From: Citrobacter sp. MGH106
GTDB taxonomy: Bacteria; Pseudomonadota; Gammaproteobacteria; Enterobacterales; Enterobacteriaceae
Reading direction: 5' to 3'
Length of the DNA stretch: 64,000 bases
NCBI RefSeq assembly: GCF_001037495.1
Contig: NZ_KQ089822.1
Location: forward strand, 3,677,938-3,741,937
The notes under the pieces: generated by a model
Seen by the model: the letters and a program-made list of their open reading frames with translations, nothing else
Database searches by the model: none
Told to the model about the DNA's origin: nothing
Made by a program: the position numbers and the translations under genes
Shown: one piece after another, positions 11,728-22,118 of the stretch
How the letters are laid out: each line of letters starts with the position of its first letter
Numbering within the stretch: position 1 is the first letter of the stretch

Positions 11728-12906
11728 TTACACATCTTTTACCCGTCCGGTCATCACCAGCGTAATCAGAGAAATCCCCGCAATCACCCAGTAGACGGCA
11801 AAATGCCCGTAGCTTTGCGCCACCGCCCCCTGAATAACCCCCGCCAGAATCACGCCCGTTGAAATACTGTTGGTAAACAACGTCGTCGCCGAACCAGCAC
11901 GCCCAGGCATCAGATCCTGAAACCACAGCATACCGATCCCCGCAACGATACCGATAAATACCGCATTAAACAGCTGCAGGATAAGTAACGCCGTGTGGCT
12001 ATGAAAGAAAATAAGGCCGAGATAAAACAACACGCCAGCCGCTACGGCAGTCATCATCATCCGCCGTTTACCGAAGCGCTTCACGTAATAGCCCGCCAGA
12101 ATCATCGCTGGAATTTCCAGCCCCGCCGCAGTCCCCATCAGGATCCCGGCAAGCTTGTCAGGCAGACCAAGCTCAAGGCTGATCCACAGCGGCATATCGA
12201 TGATGTACATGGTGTTACAGGTCCACATCAGCGTAGAGGCGATAAACAACATGCGCACATTTTTATCCTGCCAGCCGCCAGCCTGTTCAAGCGTGACATC
12301 AACAGGCTGTGCTACCCGAGCCACGGATGGTAGTATCAGCGCGATCAGCACCAGGCTAATCGCGAAAATGCCTGCGGCAATAGAGAACATCGCCGTAAAA
12401 CCGTAATTCAGCGCCAGCATAAAGGCCAGCGGCGGTCCAATCACCCACGCCAGCGAAAGCTGGGCACGCATAACCGAACTAAACATCACCACTTCGCGTG
12501 CCGAGTTATCAGCATACTCTCGTGCAAGCGCAAACAGCTGTGGCATAGCCGTATTCGCCAGTGAGGCCAGCAGTACTCCGCAGGTTATCAGCGTTAAATA
12601 ATGGCGATTAAAGGCAAACAACAGCGCGTTACCAATGGCCATCAGGCAGCAGAACATAATCAGTTTACGCCGATCGCCCTGGCTATCTGATCGTTTTGCC
12701 AGACCAAGACTAACCGCAATCCCGGCAATCGCATTGACGGTGTAAAACAGACCGACCCAAAATGGCTGCGCCCCAACCTCACGACTCAGAAACAGGCTCA
12801 GCGTGGGTGCCTGTAATGCACCCGCCACGCCCATCATGAATGCAACCAGCATAAATGCGGCATAAACGCCGTTAAGGCGCCGTCCCATCGTCATAATCCA
12901 GAGCAT
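11728..12906 (-). CDS. setA: Sugar efflux transporter SetA
   Basis: SetA is an inner-membrane major-facilitator exporter of glucosides, lactose and related sugars, linked to relief of sugar-phosphate stress. The 392-residue protein is hydrophobic throughout with a pattern of 12 membrane segments; the N-terminus (MTMGRRLNGVYAAFMLVAFMMGVAGALQAP) and the loop AKRSDSQGDRRKL, the MFS inter-helix basic motif, match E. coli SetA. It lies 28 bases downstream of the sgrS terminator on the same strand, and in E. coli is partly co-transcribed with sgrS. Convergent with leuD. Confidence 0.96.
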   Translation of the reverse strand: MLWIMTMGRRLNGVYAAFMLVAFMMGVAGALQAPTLSLFLSREVGAQPFWVGLFYTVNAIAGIAVSLGLAKRSDSQGDRRKLIMFCCLMAIGNALLFAFNRHYLTLITCGVLLASLANTAMPQLFALAREYADNSAREVVMFSSVMRAQLSLAWVIGPPLAFMLALNYGFTAMFSIAAGIFAISLVLIALILPSVARVAQPVDVTLEQAGGWQDKNVRMLFIASTLMWTCNTMYIIDMPLWISLELGLPDKLAGILMGTAAGLEIPAMILAGYYVKRFGKRRMMMTAVAAGVLFYLGLIFFHSHTALLILQLFNAVFIGIVAGIGMLWFQDLMPGRAGSATTLFTNSISTGVILAGVIQGAVAQSYGHFAVYWVIAGISLITLVMTGRVKDV

Positions 12907-12933
12907 TACCTTTCCTTTTGCGCAGCGGAAACG

Positions 12934-13188
12934 AAAAAAAGCCAGCAGGTAATATCTGCTGGCGGGTGAATCGAGGCGGTAGCCTGCACCAATACTCAGT
13001 CACACATGATGTCTGCAATTCGGCATTCAGAGGTCAGTTTGTCAGCTCCCACTGCATCAGTTCTTCGAGCATCTTTAAGCGCTGCGGTGCGCTCAGGCAA
13101 GCCAACCAGGACAAGCGTTCTGTCGCGGTAAAGTATTTCAACCAGAACTGACGCATAGATGACCCCTTTGTCGTCTCATCGCTTCATC
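12934..13188 (-). ncRNA. sgrS: SgrS small RNA (glucose-phosphate stress)
   Basis: SgrS is an Hfq-dependent small RNA induced by SgrR when phosphosugars accumulate; it base-pairs with ptsG and manXYZ mRNAs to block translation and promote RNase E decay. The ptsG-pairing core, read leftward from 13010 to 12987 (ATCATGTGTGACTGAGTATT then GGTG), is conserved as I remember it from E. coli. The 3' end is a terminator stem at 12963-12941 with a seven-T tail (12940-12934), the Hfq-binding type. The 5' end (GATGAAGC at 13188) is inferred from E. coli. About 255 nt, longer than the 227 nt of K-12. It contains sgrT. Confidence 0.92.
13034..13156 (-). CDS. sgrT: SgrT small protein, inhibitor of PtsG
   Basis: SgrT is a small protein encoded in the 5' part of SgrS that inhibits glucose uptake by the PtsG permease. 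The frame has 40 codons, begins MRQFWLKYFTATERLSWLAC and ends LEELMQWELTN. ATG 13156 is preceded by the strong Shine-Dalgarno AAAGGGG with 6-base spacing. It retains the E. coli features I recall: MRQF start, YFTAT, the SxPQRLxMLE core and the QWE tail. The tryptophan content is high. It overlaps the RNA but not the pairing core, which lies 24 bases past the stop. Confidence 0.93.
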   Translation of the reverse strand: MRQFWLKYFTATERLSWLACLSAPQRLKMLEELMQWELTN

Positions 13189-13255
13189 GGAATCTATTAT
13201 TGACTTAATATAGGGATAATAAAATTGCTGAGTTTTCCGCAGGAGTTCCCCTTTT
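13157..13255. promoter_or_regulatory. Divergent sgrS/sgrR control region
   Basis: The short gap holds the sgrS 5' end and promoter (leftward) and the sgrR promoter and leader (rightward). A minus-strand AT-rich segment near 13190-13200 (AATAGATT) is a plausible sgrS -10. SgrR is known to activate sgrS and repress itself from this interval. Individual operators cannot be resolved by eye. Confidence 0.6.
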
Positions 13256-14911
13256 ATGTCTTCTGGTCGTTTGCAACAACAGTTCATCCGTCTGTGGCAA
13301 TGCTGTGACGGCAAAACGCAAGATACTACGCTGAACGAGCTGGCGGAGCTGCTTAGCTGTTCCCGACGCCACATGCGTACCCTGCTTAACACCATGCAGG
13401 AACGCGGCTGGCTAACATGGGAAGCAGAAGTCGGACGCGGCAAACGATCGCGCCTGACGTTTCTCTATACCGGGCTTGCGCTCCAGCAGCAGCGTGCAGA
13501 AGACCTGCTGGAGCAGGATCGTATTGATCAACTGGTGCAACTGGTCGGGGATAAAACAGCCGTACGGCAAATGCTGGTTTCCCATTTGGGTCGCAGCTTT
13601 CGTCAGGGCCGACACATCATGCGTGTCCTCTACTATCGCCCTATGCACAACTTGCTCCCCGGTACAGCGTTACGCCGTTCTGAAACCCACATTGCCCGGC
13701 AAATCTTCAGCGCCTTAATTCGGGTAAATGAGGAAAATGGGGAACTGGAAGCCGATATAGCACATCACTGGCAACAAATTTCCCCGCTGCACTGGCGCTT
13801 CTTCCTGCGCCCTGGGGTCCATTTTCATCATGGTCGCGAGCTGGAAATGGAAGATGTGATTTCCTCACTCACGCGTATTAACAATCTGCCGCTGTACTCG
13901 CACATCACGCAAATTGTTTCCCCCACGGCCTGGACGCTGGATATCCACCTTTCGCAAGCGGATCGCTGGCTTCCCTGGTTATTGGGACAAGTGCCCGCAA
14001 TGATCCTGCCGCGTGAATGGGAAACGCTCAATAATTTCTCCAGCCACCCCATTGGTACCGGCCCCTATGCGGTAATGCGCAACACGCATAGCCAGCTAAA
14101 AATTCACGCATTTGATGATTACTTTGGCTACCGGGCGTTGATCGATGAAGTTAACGTTTGGGTCCTACCGGACATCGGTGAAGAACCTGGCGGCGGTCTG
14201 ATGCTGAAAGGCCCAACCGAAGATGAAAAAGCGATCGAAAGCCGCCTGGAAGAAGGCTGCTACTACATGCTGTTTGATTCACGTTCCCATCGAGGGGCAA
14301 ATCAGGACGTTCGCGAATGGGTAAGCCGCATTCTCTCACCGACGAATTTAATTTTTCAGGCTGACGAACAGTATCAGCGGCATTGGTTTCCCGCCTACGG
14401 ATTACTCCCCCGCTGGCATCACGCGAGACCAGGACTCGGTGAAAAACCGGCAGGGCTGGAAACGCTGACGCTTACCTACTACCGCGATCATATCGAGCAT
14501 CGGGTTATCGCGCAGATCATGAAAACATTACTTGCGGAACATCAGGTACAGCTGAATATTCAGGAGATCGACTACGATCAATGGCATGCAGGCGAGACCG
14601 TCAGCGATATCTGGCTCAACAGTGCCAACTTTACCTTGCCACTGGACTTCTCACTGTTCGCCCATTTATGCGAAGTCCCGCTGCTGCAAAACTGTATTTC
14701 TCTGGACTGGGAAAGCGACGCCGCCCGCTGGCGCACCGGCGAAATGAGTCTGGCAGCGTGGTGCCAGCAACTGCTTGCCAGTAAAGCTATTGTGCCGCTG
14801 ATCCATCACTGGCTGATCATTCAGGGACAGCGGAGTATGCGCGGGTTACGTATGAATACCCTCGGCTGGTTTGATTTTAAATCTGCATGGTTCGCACCAC
14901 CGGATCCTTAA
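13256..14911 (+). CDS. sgrR: Transcriptional regulator SgrR
   Basis: SgrR activates sgrS in response to intracellular phosphosugars and represses its own transcription. Its 551 residues comprise an N-terminal winged helix ([28 protein letters not shown], around residues 24-51) and a long C-terminal domain resembling periplasmic oligopeptide/solute-binding proteins, thought to be the ligand sensor. Length equals E. coli SgrR. It is divergent from sgrS and stands upstream of thiB with a riboswitch between, so thiBPQ is not obligatorily co-regulated. Confidence 0.96.
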   Translation: MSSGRLQQQFIRLWQCCDGKTQDTTLNELAELLSCSRRHMRTLLNTMQERGWLTWEAEVGRGKRSRLTFLYTGLALQQQRAEDLLEQDRIDQLVQLVGDKTAVRQMLVSHLGRSFRQGRHIMRVLYYRPMHNLLPGTALRRSETHIARQIFSALIRVNEENGELEADIAHHWQQISPLHWRFFLRPGVHFHHGRELEMEDVISSLTRINNLPLYSHITQIVSPTAWTLDIHLSQADRWLPWLLGQVPAMILPREWETLNNFSSHPIGTGPYAVMRNTHSQLKIHAFDDYFGYRALIDEVNVWVLPDIGEEPGGGLMLKGPTEDEKAIESRLEEGCYYMLFDSRSHRGANQDVREWVSRILSPTNLIFQADEQYQRHWFPAYGLLPRWHHARPGLGEKPAGLETLTLTYYRDHIEHRVIAQIMKTLLAEHQVQLNIQEIDYDQWHAGETVSDIWLNSANFTLPLDFSLFAHLCEVPLLQNCISLDWESDAARWRTGEMSLAAWCQQLLASKAIVPLIHHWLIIQGQRSMRGLRMNTLGWFDFKSAWFAPPDP

Positions 14912-14951
14912 GGCTTTTGATTTATTCACGTAATCATTACAATGTGCCGTT

Positions 14952-15079
14952 CTCAACGGGGTGCTGCGCCGAGTGCGCGGGCTGAGAAAATACCCGTCGA
15001 ACCTGATCCGGATAACGCCGGCGAAGGGATTTGAGGCTACAGCTCAAGTCCTTTGCCACTCTTTTAATGAGGTGCAAAG
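14952..15079 (+). promoter_or_regulatory. TPP riboswitch (THI element) controlling thiBPQ
   Basis: The thi-box core GGCTGAGA...ACCCGTCGAACCTGATCCGG is unmistakable (14980-15010). The aptamer closing stem P1 is CTCAA (14952-14956) with TTGAG (15031-15035). Beyond it, AAGGGATTTGAG (15024-15035) can instead pair, with two G-U wobbles, with CTCAAGTCCTTT (15043-15054). That in turn excludes a second hairpin, CTTTGC (15051-15056) plus CTC with GAG and GCAAAG (15074-15079), which hides the Shine-Dalgarno GAGG and the first base of the thiB GTG. TPP binding should thus close the ribosome site. Confidence 0.96.
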
Positions 15080-16062
15080 TGTTAAAAAAATGTCTTCCCC
15101 TGCTGCTACTGTGCGCAGCGCCTGCCTTCGCCAAACCTGTTTTGACTGTCTATACCTACGACTCGTTCGCCGCTGACTGGGGCCCCGGTCCAACCATCAA
15201 AAAAGCCTTTGAAGCTGACTGCAACTGTGAGCTAAAACTGGTGGCGCTGGAAGATGGTGTATCACTGCTGAACCGCCTGCGTATGGAAGGAAAAAACAGT
15301 AAAGCCGACGTAGTACTTGGTCTGGACAACAACCTGCTTGAAGCCGCAATGCAAACCAAACTGTTTGCCAAAAGCGACGTGGCGAACGATACCATCGCAG
15401 TCCCTGGCGGCTGGAAAAACGACACGTTTGTACCGTTTGATTACGGCTATTTCGCCTTCGTTTATGACAAAAACAAGCTGAAAAACCCGCCGAAAAGCCT
15501 GAAGGAACTGGTCGAGAGCGACCAAAAATGGCGTGTAATCTACCAGGACCCACGCACCAGCACGCCGGGTCTGGGACTGCTGCTGTGGATGCAAAAAGTC
15601 TATGGCGATAAAACGCCAGAAGCCTGGCAGAAACTAGCAGCAAAAACCGTCACCGTCACCAAAGGCTGGAGTGAAGCCTACGGCCTGTTTCTGAAAGGTG
15701 AAAGTGATCTGGTACTAAGCTATACAACTTCTCCTGCGTATCACATCATCGGAGAGAAGAAAGACAACTACGCCGCCGCGAATTTTAGCGAAGGTCACTA
15801 TCTGCAGGTTGAAGTTGCTGCCCGCACCGCTGCCAGCAAGCAGCCGGAACTTGCAGAAAAATTCCTTAAATTTATGGTCTCTCCGGCATTCCAGAACGCC
15901 ATTCCGACGGGCAACTGGATGTATCCGGTTACCCAGGTCGCCCTGCCGCCAGGATTTGAGCAACTGGAAAAACCATCTACCGCACTGGAATTTACTCCGC
16001 AGCAGGTAGCAACCCAACGTCAGGCATGGATTAGCGAATGGCAACGCGCCGTCAGCCGTTAA
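15079..16062 (+). CDS. thiB: Thiamine/TPP-binding periplasmic protein
   Basis: ThiB (TbpA) captures thiamine, thiamine monophosphate and TPP in the periplasm and delivers them to ThiPQ. The GTG at 15079 is chosen because it follows GAGGTG and yields a 327-residue protein with a standard signal peptide (MLKKCLPLLLLCAAPAFA, cleavage before KPVLTVYTYDSF at about residue 19). The longer frame from 15031 would place a non-signal sequence ahead and run through the riboswitch. First gene of thiBPQ; its end overlaps thiP by 25 bases. Confidence 0.97.
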   Translation: MLKKCLPLLLLCAAPAFAKPVLTVYTYDSFAADWGPGPTIKKAFEADCNCELKLVALEDGVSLLNRLRMEGKNSKADVVLGLDNNLLEAAMQTKLFAKSDVANDTIAVPGGWKNDTFVPFDYGYFAFVYDKNKLKNPPKSLKELVESDQKWRVIYQDPRTSTPGLGLLLWMQKVYGDKTPEAWQKLAAKTVTVTKGWSEAYGLFLKGESDLVLSYTTSPAYHIIGEKKDNYAAANFSEGHYLQVEVAARTAASKQPELAEKFLKFMVSPAFQNAIPTGNWMYPVTQVALPPGFEQLEKPSTALEFTPQQVATQRQAWISEWQRAVSR

Positions 16063-17648
16063 TACCCGGCTGGCTGATACCAGGGCTTTCAGCCGCCACG
16101 CTGATGGTGGCTGTCGCTCTGGCAGCATTTCTGGCGCTGTGGTTTAACGCGCCACAAGGGGACTGGTTCTCGCTGTTGCAGGACAGCTACCTGTGGCACG
16201 TGGTGCGCTTTTCCTTCTGGCAGGCGTTTTTATCCGCAGCGCTGTCCGTCATCCCGGCGATTTTCCTCGCCAGAGCACTCTATCGCCGCCGTTTTCCCGG
16301 ACGTCTGGCGTTGCTGCGCCTGTGCGCGATGACGCTGATCCTGCCTGTGCTGGTCGCCGTCTTTGGTATCCTCAGCGTATATGGTCGCCAGGGCTGGCTG
16401 GCCTCAATCTGGCAAACATTCGGACTGGAATGGACGTTTTCCCCGTACGGCCTGCAGGGCATTCTGCTGGCCCACGTCTTTTTCAATCTCCCAATGGCCA
16501 GCCGCTTACTGCTGCAATCACTGGAGAATATTCCCGGTGAACAGCGTCAGCTCGCAGCGCAGTTAGGTATGCGCGGCTGGCATTTCTTCCGCTTTGTTGA
16601 ATGGCCATGGCTGCGTCGTCAGATCCTCCCCGTCGCTGCACTCATCTTTATGCTGTGTTTCGCCAGCTTCGCTACCGTCTTGTCGCTCGGTGGTGGGCCA
16701 CAAGCAACCACCATTGAGCTGGCTATCTATCAGGCGCTGAGCTTTGATTACGATCCTGCCCGAGCCGCCATGCTGGCGCTGATCCAGATGATTTGTTGTT
16801 TAGCCCTTGTGCTGCTTAGCCAACGTCTGAGCCGGGCGATCGCCCCCGGTACCACGCTGGTCCAGGGGTGGCGCGATCCCGACGATCGCCTGCACAGCCG
16901 CCTAGCTGACGCAATCCTGATTATTCTGGCCCTGCTGCTGTTGCTGCCGCCGCTGCTGGCGGTGATGGTCGATGGTTTAAATCGCCATGTACTGGATGTG
17001 CTTATGCAGCCAGTACTGTGGCAAGCGCTGTGGACCTCACTGCGCATCGCGCTGGCAGCAGGCATGTTGTGCGTTATTCTCACCATGATGCTGCTATGGA
17101 GCAGCCGCGAACTGCGTGCCCGACAGCAGGTACTGGCAGGCCAGACGCTGGAACTTAGCGGCATGATGATACTCGCCATGCCGGGCATTGTGCTGGCTAC
17201 CGGCTTCTTCCTGTTGCTTAACGACACTATAGGGCTACCGGACTCTGCGGATGGCATTGTCATTTTCACCAATGCGCTGATGGCGATCCCTTACGCGTTA
17301 AAAGTGCTGGAAAATCCAATGCGTGATGTAACCACACGCTACAGTAGGTTGTGTCAGTCTTTGGGTATTGAAGGGTGGTCACGGCTGAAAGTGGTTGAAC
17401 TGCGCGCCCTGAAACGTCCGCTGGCGCAGGCAATGGCCTTTGCCTGCGTGCTCTCTATTGGCGATTTTGGCGTGGTGGCGTTGTTTGGTAATGATGATTT
17501 CCGCACGCTGCCATTTTACCTGTATCAGCAAATTGGTTCTTATCGCAGCCAGGATGGTGCGGTAACGGCATTATTGTTGCTTCTCCTGTGCTTTACGCTG
17601 TTTACCGTTATTGAGAAATTACCGGGTCGAAATGTTAAAACTGATTGA
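16038..17648 (+). CDS. thiP: Thiamine ABC transporter permease
   Basis: ThiP is the inner-membrane permease of the thiamine/TPP importer. It is a fused double permease of 536 residues with about 12 hydrophobic segments and two cytoplasmic EAA-type loops: [23 protein letters not shown] in the first half and [24 protein letters not shown] in the second, which dock ThiQ. Length equals E. coli ThiP. It overlaps thiB upstream and thiQ downstream, indicating coupled translation. Confidence 0.97.
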   Translation: MATRRQPLIPGWLIPGLSAATLMVAVALAAFLALWFNAPQGDWFSLLQDSYLWHVVRFSFWQAFLSAALSVIPAIFLARALYRRRFPGRLALLRLCAMTLILPVLVAVFGILSVYGRQGWLASIWQTFGLEWTFSPYGLQGILLAHVFFNLPMASRLLLQSLENIPGEQRQLAAQLGMRGWHFFRFVEWPWLRRQILPVAALIFMLCFASFATVLSLGGGPQATTIELAIYQALSFDYDPARAAMLALIQMICCLALVLLSQRLSRAIAPGTTLVQGWRDPDDRLHSRLADAILIILALLLLLPPLLAVMVDGLNRHVLDVLMQPVLWQALWTSLRIALAAGMLCVILTMMLLWSSRELRARQQVLAGQTLELSGMMILAMPGIVLATGFFLLLNDTIGLPDSADGIVIFTNALMAIPYALKVLENPMRDVTTRYSRLCQSLGIEGWSRLKVVELRALKRPLAQAMAFACVLSIGDFGVVALFGNDDFRTLPFYLYQQIGSYRSQDGAVTALLLLLLCFTLFTVIEKLPGRNVKTD

Positions 17649-18333
17649 TATCACATGGCTGTACCACCATTTGCCGATGCGCTTTACGTTGTCAGTTGCG
17701 CGGGGTGAGCAGGTCGCGGTACTTGGGCCAAGCGGTGCCGGGAAAAGTACCCTATTGAATCTGATCGCCGGATTTCTGACACCGGCCAGTGGTACCATGT
17801 TGATTGAAGGTGAAGATCACACCGCCACGCCGCCCTCTCGTCGTCCTGTTTCCATGCTGTTTCAGGAAAACAACCTGTTCAGTCACCTGAGCGTACAGCA
17901 AAACATTGGCCTGGGCCTTAATCCGGGATTAAAACTGAACGCGTTTCAGCAGGAGAAAATGCACCATATCGCCAAACAAATGGGGATCGAAAACCTGCTG
18001 GAGAGACTTCCCGGCGAGCTTTCCGGCGGACAGAGGCAACGCGTCGCTCTGGCACGCTGTCTGGTTCGCGAACAGCCCGTGTTACTGCTCGACGAACCGT
18101 TTTCCGCGCTCGACCCCGCTCTGCGTCAGGAGATGCTAACGCTGGTAGCCGATGTTTGTCGTGAGAAGCAATTGACTCTGCTGATGGTGTCACACAGCGT
18201 AGAAGACGCCGCGCGTATTGCGCCGCGTTCAATTGTGGTCGCCGACGGACGTATAGCGTGGCAAGGCAAAACGGATGAGTTATTAAGCGGTCATGCCAGT
18301 GCCTCAGCATTGCTCGGAATTGAGCGTCAGTAG
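17632..18333 (+). CDS. thiQ: Thiamine ABC transporter ATPase
   Basis: ThiQ powers thiamine/TPP import by ATP hydrolysis at the cytoplasmic face of ThiP. The 233-residue protein shows Walker [10 protein letters not shown] (residues 32-40), the Q-loop MLFQENNLF, the signature [13 protein letters not shown], Walker [14 protein letters not shown] and the H-loop VSHS. ATG 17632 ([13 protein letters not shown]) is used; the in-frame extension to 17611 lies in thiP. Its stop codon overlaps that of convergent yabI by seven bases, with no terminator between them. Confidence 0.96.
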   Translation: MLKLIDITWLYHHLPMRFTLSVARGEQVAVLGPSGAGKSTLLNLIAGFLTPASGTMLIEGEDHTATPPSRRPVSMLFQENNLFSHLSVQQNIGLGLNPGLKLNAFQQEKMHHIAKQMGIENLLERLPGELSGGQRQRVALARCLVREQPVLLLDEPFSALDPALRQEMLTLVADVCREKQLTLLMVSHSVEDAARIAPRSIVVADGRIAWQGKTDELLSGHASASALLGIERQ

Positions 18334-19094
18334 CCAACCACTTTGCGCAGAATATCAATATAAACAGGCATCAATGGATGGCGCACCAGGGCAACCAGCG
18401 CAACAACGCCGATACCGAGAATAAGTGGTGCCAGCCAGAGCAGACGGCCTCGTGGCAAATACGGCGTTAAACGATCAACCGCGGCTTTGCCACTGCGCCA
18501 CAGTCGCCAGCACAGCCAGCCTCCAACCCACAGCAGCAGCGCCGTCGCCAGCAACAACCATTTGAAATCCCCGCTCTGTATCTCAGAAGGAATATCAATC
18601 GCCGCGCCAGCCAGAATACCCGGCAAAAAATAGAAAGGGGGCCACAGTATGCAACCAATGATATTGGGCACGATAAATTTTGTGACCGGCAGATCCAGCA
18701 TACCCGCCACCATCGGCACCAGCGGGCGCGTCGGCCCTACAAAACGGCCTACCAGAATGGTGAACATGCTGTGCTGATGGAGCGCATGTTCAGTTTTATC
18801 CAGTAATGCCTTGTTCTTTTTCATAAAAGACCAGCGATGAAGCGGCTTTTTAAAGCGCCATCCCAGCCAGAAAGAGATCCAGTCACCCAACAAACAACCA
18901 ACGATGCCCGCAAGCCAGGCGTGCCAGAAGTTCAGTTCACCACTGCCAATCAGTGCGCCCAGCCCCGCCATCATTACGGTACCGGGTAAAATCAGGCCCA
19001 CCAACGCCAGTGACTCCAGAAAAGCCACCAGTAGTACGGCTATCAAAGAGTACACGGCGGACTGGAGGATAAAGTGTTCCAGCAATGCTTGCAT
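18327..19094 (-). CDS. yabI: DedA-family inner-membrane protein YabI
   Basis: YabI belongs to the DedA (SNARE-associated/VTT) family of polytopic inner-membrane proteins; members are implicated in undecaprenyl-phosphate or phospholipid translocation and membrane homeostasis, but a specific role for YabI is not established. The 255 residues include the family segments [39 protein letters not shown] and the conserved [15 protein letters not shown] motif, with about five hydrophobic helices. Stands alone between thiQ and araC. Confidence 0.93.
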   Translation of the reverse strand: MQALLEHFILQSAVYSLIAVLLVAFLESLALVGLILPGTVMMAGLGALIGSGELNFWHAWLAGIVGCLLGDWISFWLGWRFKKPLHRWSFMKKNKALLDKTEHALHQHSMFTILVGRFVGPTRPLVPMVAGMLDLPVTKFIVPNIIGCILWPPFYFLPGILAGAAIDIPSEIQSGDFKWLLLATALLLWVGGWLCWRLWRSGKAAVDRLTPYLPRGRLLWLAPLILGIGVVALVALVRHPLMPVYIDILRKVVGY

Positions 19095-19213
19095 AATGTG
19101 TCCGTCAGATTTACGAAGCAGGGATTCTGATAACCCTTCCCAACTTCGTCAAGCCATCATTTGTCTGAATAGTTTGCGAGATATGACAACTTTCAGGACA
19201 CATCATTCACTTT

Positions 19214-20059
19214 TTATTCACACCCTGCACGAAATTCGCTTGGGCTGGCACCGGTACATTTCTTGAAAACACGCGAGAAATAGAGCTGATCGTCAAATCC
19301 AACATTACGCCCGACCGTAGCGATAGGCATGCGCGTGGTGCTCAACAGGAGTTTAGCCTGGCTAATACGCTGATCCTCACGCCAGCTCAATACGCTAATA
19401 CCCAACTGCTGGCGGAACAGGTGCGATAAACGCGATGGCGACAGGCAGACATGTTGTGCGACGCTGGCAATATCAAAATTGCTGTCTGCAAGGTGATCGC
19501 TGATGTACTGGCAGGCATCACGTACGCGGTTATCCATCGGCGGGTGCAGCGATTCATTAATTGCTTCCATACGTCTGAGCAGCAGTTGCTCCAGCAGATT
19601 AATCGCCAGCAGTTCCGAGTATCGCCCTTCCCCCTGTCCGGCACTGATGATCTGACCAAACAGTTCGTTAAAATGCGGCTGATGCGCTTCGTCCGGACGA
19701 AAAAAACCAGTCTGAGCAAAAATCGTCGGCCAGGTCAGCCACTCCTGCCAGTATGCGCGTGGTCGAAAATAGACCCACTGGTGATACCATTCGCTGGCAT
19801 CGGGGTGGCGTCCGTAGTGGTGAATTTCACCCGGTGGGAACAATAAAATATCACCTGGCCGGCAGACAAACTGCTTGCCCTGATTATTGATAACCCCTTC
19901 CCCACGGATGGTAAGGTTCAAGATATAGCCCTTCATCCCTAACGGCCTGTCGATAAAAAAATCCAGGTATCCGTTTGCTTCAATGGGGGTTAATCCCGCC
20001 ACCAGATGTGCGTTAAACGAATAACCCGGCAGCAGGGGATCGTTTTGCGTTTCAGCCAT
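19214..20059 (-). CDS. araC: Arabinose operon regulator AraC
   Basis: AraC binds L-arabinose and switches from DNA looping repressor to activator of araBAD. The 281-residue protein has the N-terminal arm and cupin-like sugar/dimerisation domain (residues ~1-165) and a C-terminal double helix-turn-helix of the AraC/XylS type ([26 protein letters not shown] and [34 protein letters not shown]). It stops just past the second helix-turn-helix, 11 residues shorter than E. coli AraC, as in Citrobacter and Salmonella from memory. Divergent from araBAD. Confidence 0.97.
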   Translation of the reverse strand: MAETQNDPLLPGYSFNAHLVAGLTPIEANGYLDFFIDRPLGMKGYILNLTIRGEGVINNQGKQFVCRPGDILLFPPGEIHHYGRHPDASEWYHQWVYFRPRAYWQEWLTWPTIFAQTGFFRPDEAHQPHFNELFGQIISAGQGEGRYSELLAINLLEQLLLRRMEAINESLHPPMDNRVRDACQYISDHLADSNFDIASVAQHVCLSPSRLSHLFRQQLGISVLSWREDQRISQAKLLLSTTRMPIATVGRNVGFDDQLYFSRVFKKCTGASPSEFRAGCE

Positions 20060-20087
20060 AATTTCAATACTCCCGATGCTCTGATAA

Positions 20088-20363
20088 GAAACAAATCGTC
20101 CATATTGCGCAAGACATCGTCACCCTCGCTTTAGTGGATCGCCGTGTTTTCAGAAATTGACCATAAACCCCGCTTGTGAAAAGCATCTTGTAAAAAAGCC
20201 GTACCACATCGACGACAAAAACGGCTAACAAAAGTGTCTATAACTACGGCAGAAATGTCCACATTGATTATTTGCACAGCGTCACACTTTGTGATGTCAC
20301 AGCATTTTAATCCATAAGATTAGCGGATCCTGCCTGACGGTTTTTATCCCTACTATCTACTGT
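20088..20363. promoter_or_regulatory. araC-araBAD control region
   Basis: By similarity to E. coli: an araO2-like site GTCCATATTGCGCAAGACAT around 20098-20117, in the araC leader; araO1 around 20230-20268 (AAGTGTCTATAAC through GTCCACATTGATTA); a CRP site around 20271-20286 (TTTGCACAGCGTCACA); araI1 at 20300-20316 (CAGCATTTTAATCCATA); araI2 at 20321-20337 (TAGCGGATCCTGCCTGA); and the araBAD -10 TACTGT at 20358-20363. I1 and I2 half-sites are 21 bases apart, as needed for AraC dimers. Exact site edges are approximate. Confidence 0.9.
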
Positions 20364-20398
20364 TTATCCATACCTGTTTTTTTGGATGGAGCAAGACG

Positions 20399-22108
20399 AT
20401 GGCAATTGCAATTGGCCTCGATTTTGGTAGTGATTCAGTACGAGCTCTGGCGGTGGACTGTGACAGCGGCAAGGAAATCGCCACCAGCGTAGAGTGGTAT
20501 CCACGCTGGCAGGAAGGGCTGTATTGCGATGGCCCAAATAACCAGTTTCGCCATCATCCGCGTGACTATATTGAATCAATGGAAGCGGCGCTCAAAACTG
20601 TGCTGGCCGAACTGAGCGCTGAGCAGCGCGAGGAAGTGGTCGGGATTGGCGTTGACAGTACGGGTTCAACCCCGGCTCCCGTTGATGCCGATGGCAACGT
20701 CCTCGCACTGCACCCGGCGTTCGCTGACAATCCGAACGCCATGTTCGTGTTGTGGAAAGATCACACTTCAGTAGAAGAAGCAGAAGAAATTACCCGCCTG
20801 TGCCACACGCCAGGCAAAGCCGATTATTCCCGCTATATCGGCGGTATTTACTCCAGCGAATGGTTCTGGGCAAAAATCCTGCACGTTACCCGTCAGGACA
20901 ACGCTGTTGCACAGGCCGCAGCCTCCTGGGTTGAACTGTGTGACTGGGTTCCGGCCCTGCTCTCAAATACTGTGCGTCCACAGGATATTCGTCGTGGACG
21001 CTGTAGCGCCGGACACAAGTCTCTGTGGCATGAAAGTTGGGGGGGGTTACCTCCGGCAAGTTTCTTTGATGAGCTCGACCCGCTTATCAACCGCCATCTG
21101 CAATACCCGATGTTTACTGACACCTTCACCGCTGACCTGCCTGTTGGCACGCTGTGTGCCGAATGGGCGCAACGCCTCGGTTTGCCAGAAAGCGTGGTGA
21201 TTTCAGGCGGCGCATTTGACTGCCATATGGGAGCAGTCGGCGCAGGAGCGCAACCCAATACGCTGGTAAAAGTTATTGGCACTTCTACCTGCGACATTCT
21301 GATAGCCGACAAGCAAAGCGTGGGTGAGCGCGCGGTGAAGGGAATTTGCGGTCAGGTTGATGGCAGCGTCGTACCCCATTTTATTGGTCTGGAGGCTGGT
21401 CAATCCGCCTTCGGCGATATCTATGCCTGGTTTAGCCGCGTATTGAGCTGGCCACTGGATCAGCTTGTAGCGCAGCACCCTGAACTGAAAGCTCAAATTA
21501 AAGCCAGCCAAAAACAGTTGCTGCCCGCGCTGACCGAAGCATGGGCGAATAATCCTTCGCTGGATCATCTGCCGGTGGTACTCGACTGGTTCAACGGTCG
21601 TCGTACACCAAATGCCAACCAGCGCCTGAAAGGGGTCATTACCGATCTTAACCTTGCGACCGATGCTCCAGCACTGTTTGGTGGCCTGATTGCCGCAACG
21701 GCATTTGGCGCACGTGCCATCATGGAATGCTTTACCGAACAAGGTATTGCAGTCAACAACGTGATGGCCCTCGGCGGCATCGCGCGTAAAAACCCGATCA
21801 TCATGCAAGCCTGCTGCGACGTACTTAATCGCCCGCTGCAGATTGTCGCTTCAGATCAATGCTGTGCGCTTGGCGCAGCCATCTTTGCCGCCGTCGCCGC
21901 AAAAGTTCACGCCGATATCCCGACCGCTCAGCAAAAAATGGCAAGTGCTGTGGAAAACACGCTGCAACCTCGCACCGAACAAGCTCAACGTTTTGAACAG
22001 CTTTATCGCCGCTACCAGCAGTGGGCTGTAAGCGCTGAACAACAATATCTTCCGACTGCCGCTCCGGCGCAAACAGCCCCGGTCAACCAGGCAACCCTGA
22101 CACATTAA
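20399..22108 (+). CDS. araB: Ribulokinase
   Basis: AraB phosphorylates L-ribulose to L-ribulose-5-phosphate, the second step of arabinose use. The 569-residue protein is a FGGY-family kinase: N-terminal phosphate loop [20 protein letters not shown] (residues 4-23), catalytic aspartate in [14 protein letters not shown], adenosine segment [14 protein letters not shown] and the C-terminal [13 protein letters not shown]. Slightly longer than the E. coli enzyme (566). First gene of araBAD, 10 bases before araA. Confidence 0.98.
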   Translation: MAIAIGLDFGSDSVRALAVDCDSGKEIATSVEWYPRWQEGLYCDGPNNQFRHHPRDYIESMEAALKTVLAELSAEQREEVVGIGVDSTGSTPAPVDADGNVLALHPAFADNPNAMFVLWKDHTSVEEAEEITRLCHTPGKADYSRYIGGIYSSEWFWAKILHVTRQDNAVAQAAASWVELCDWVPALLSNTVRPQDIRRGRCSAGHKSLWHESWGGLPPASFFDELDPLINRHLQYPMFTDTFTADLPVGTLCAEWAQRLGLPESVVISGGAFDCHMGAVGAGAQPNTLVKVIGTSTCDILIADKQSVGERAVKGICGQVDGSVVPHFIGLEAGQSAFGDIYAWFSRVLSWPLDQLVAQHPELKAQIKASQKQLLPALTEAWANNPSLDHLPVVLDWFNGRRTPNANQRLKGVITDLNLATDAPALFGGLIAATAFGARAIMECFTEQGIAVNNVMALGGIARKNPIIMQACCDVLNRPLQIVASDQCCALGAAIFAAVAAKVHADIPTAQQKMASAVENTLQPRTEQAQRFEQLYRRYQQWAVSAEQQYLPTAAPAQTAPVNQATLTH

Positions 22109-22118
22109 GGACACGACA

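Noticed and set aside
15031-15078. Longer ThiB starting inside the riboswitch
   Set aside because: It would bury the signal peptide and place the start in the aptamer closing stem; GTG 15079 has a proper ribosome site.
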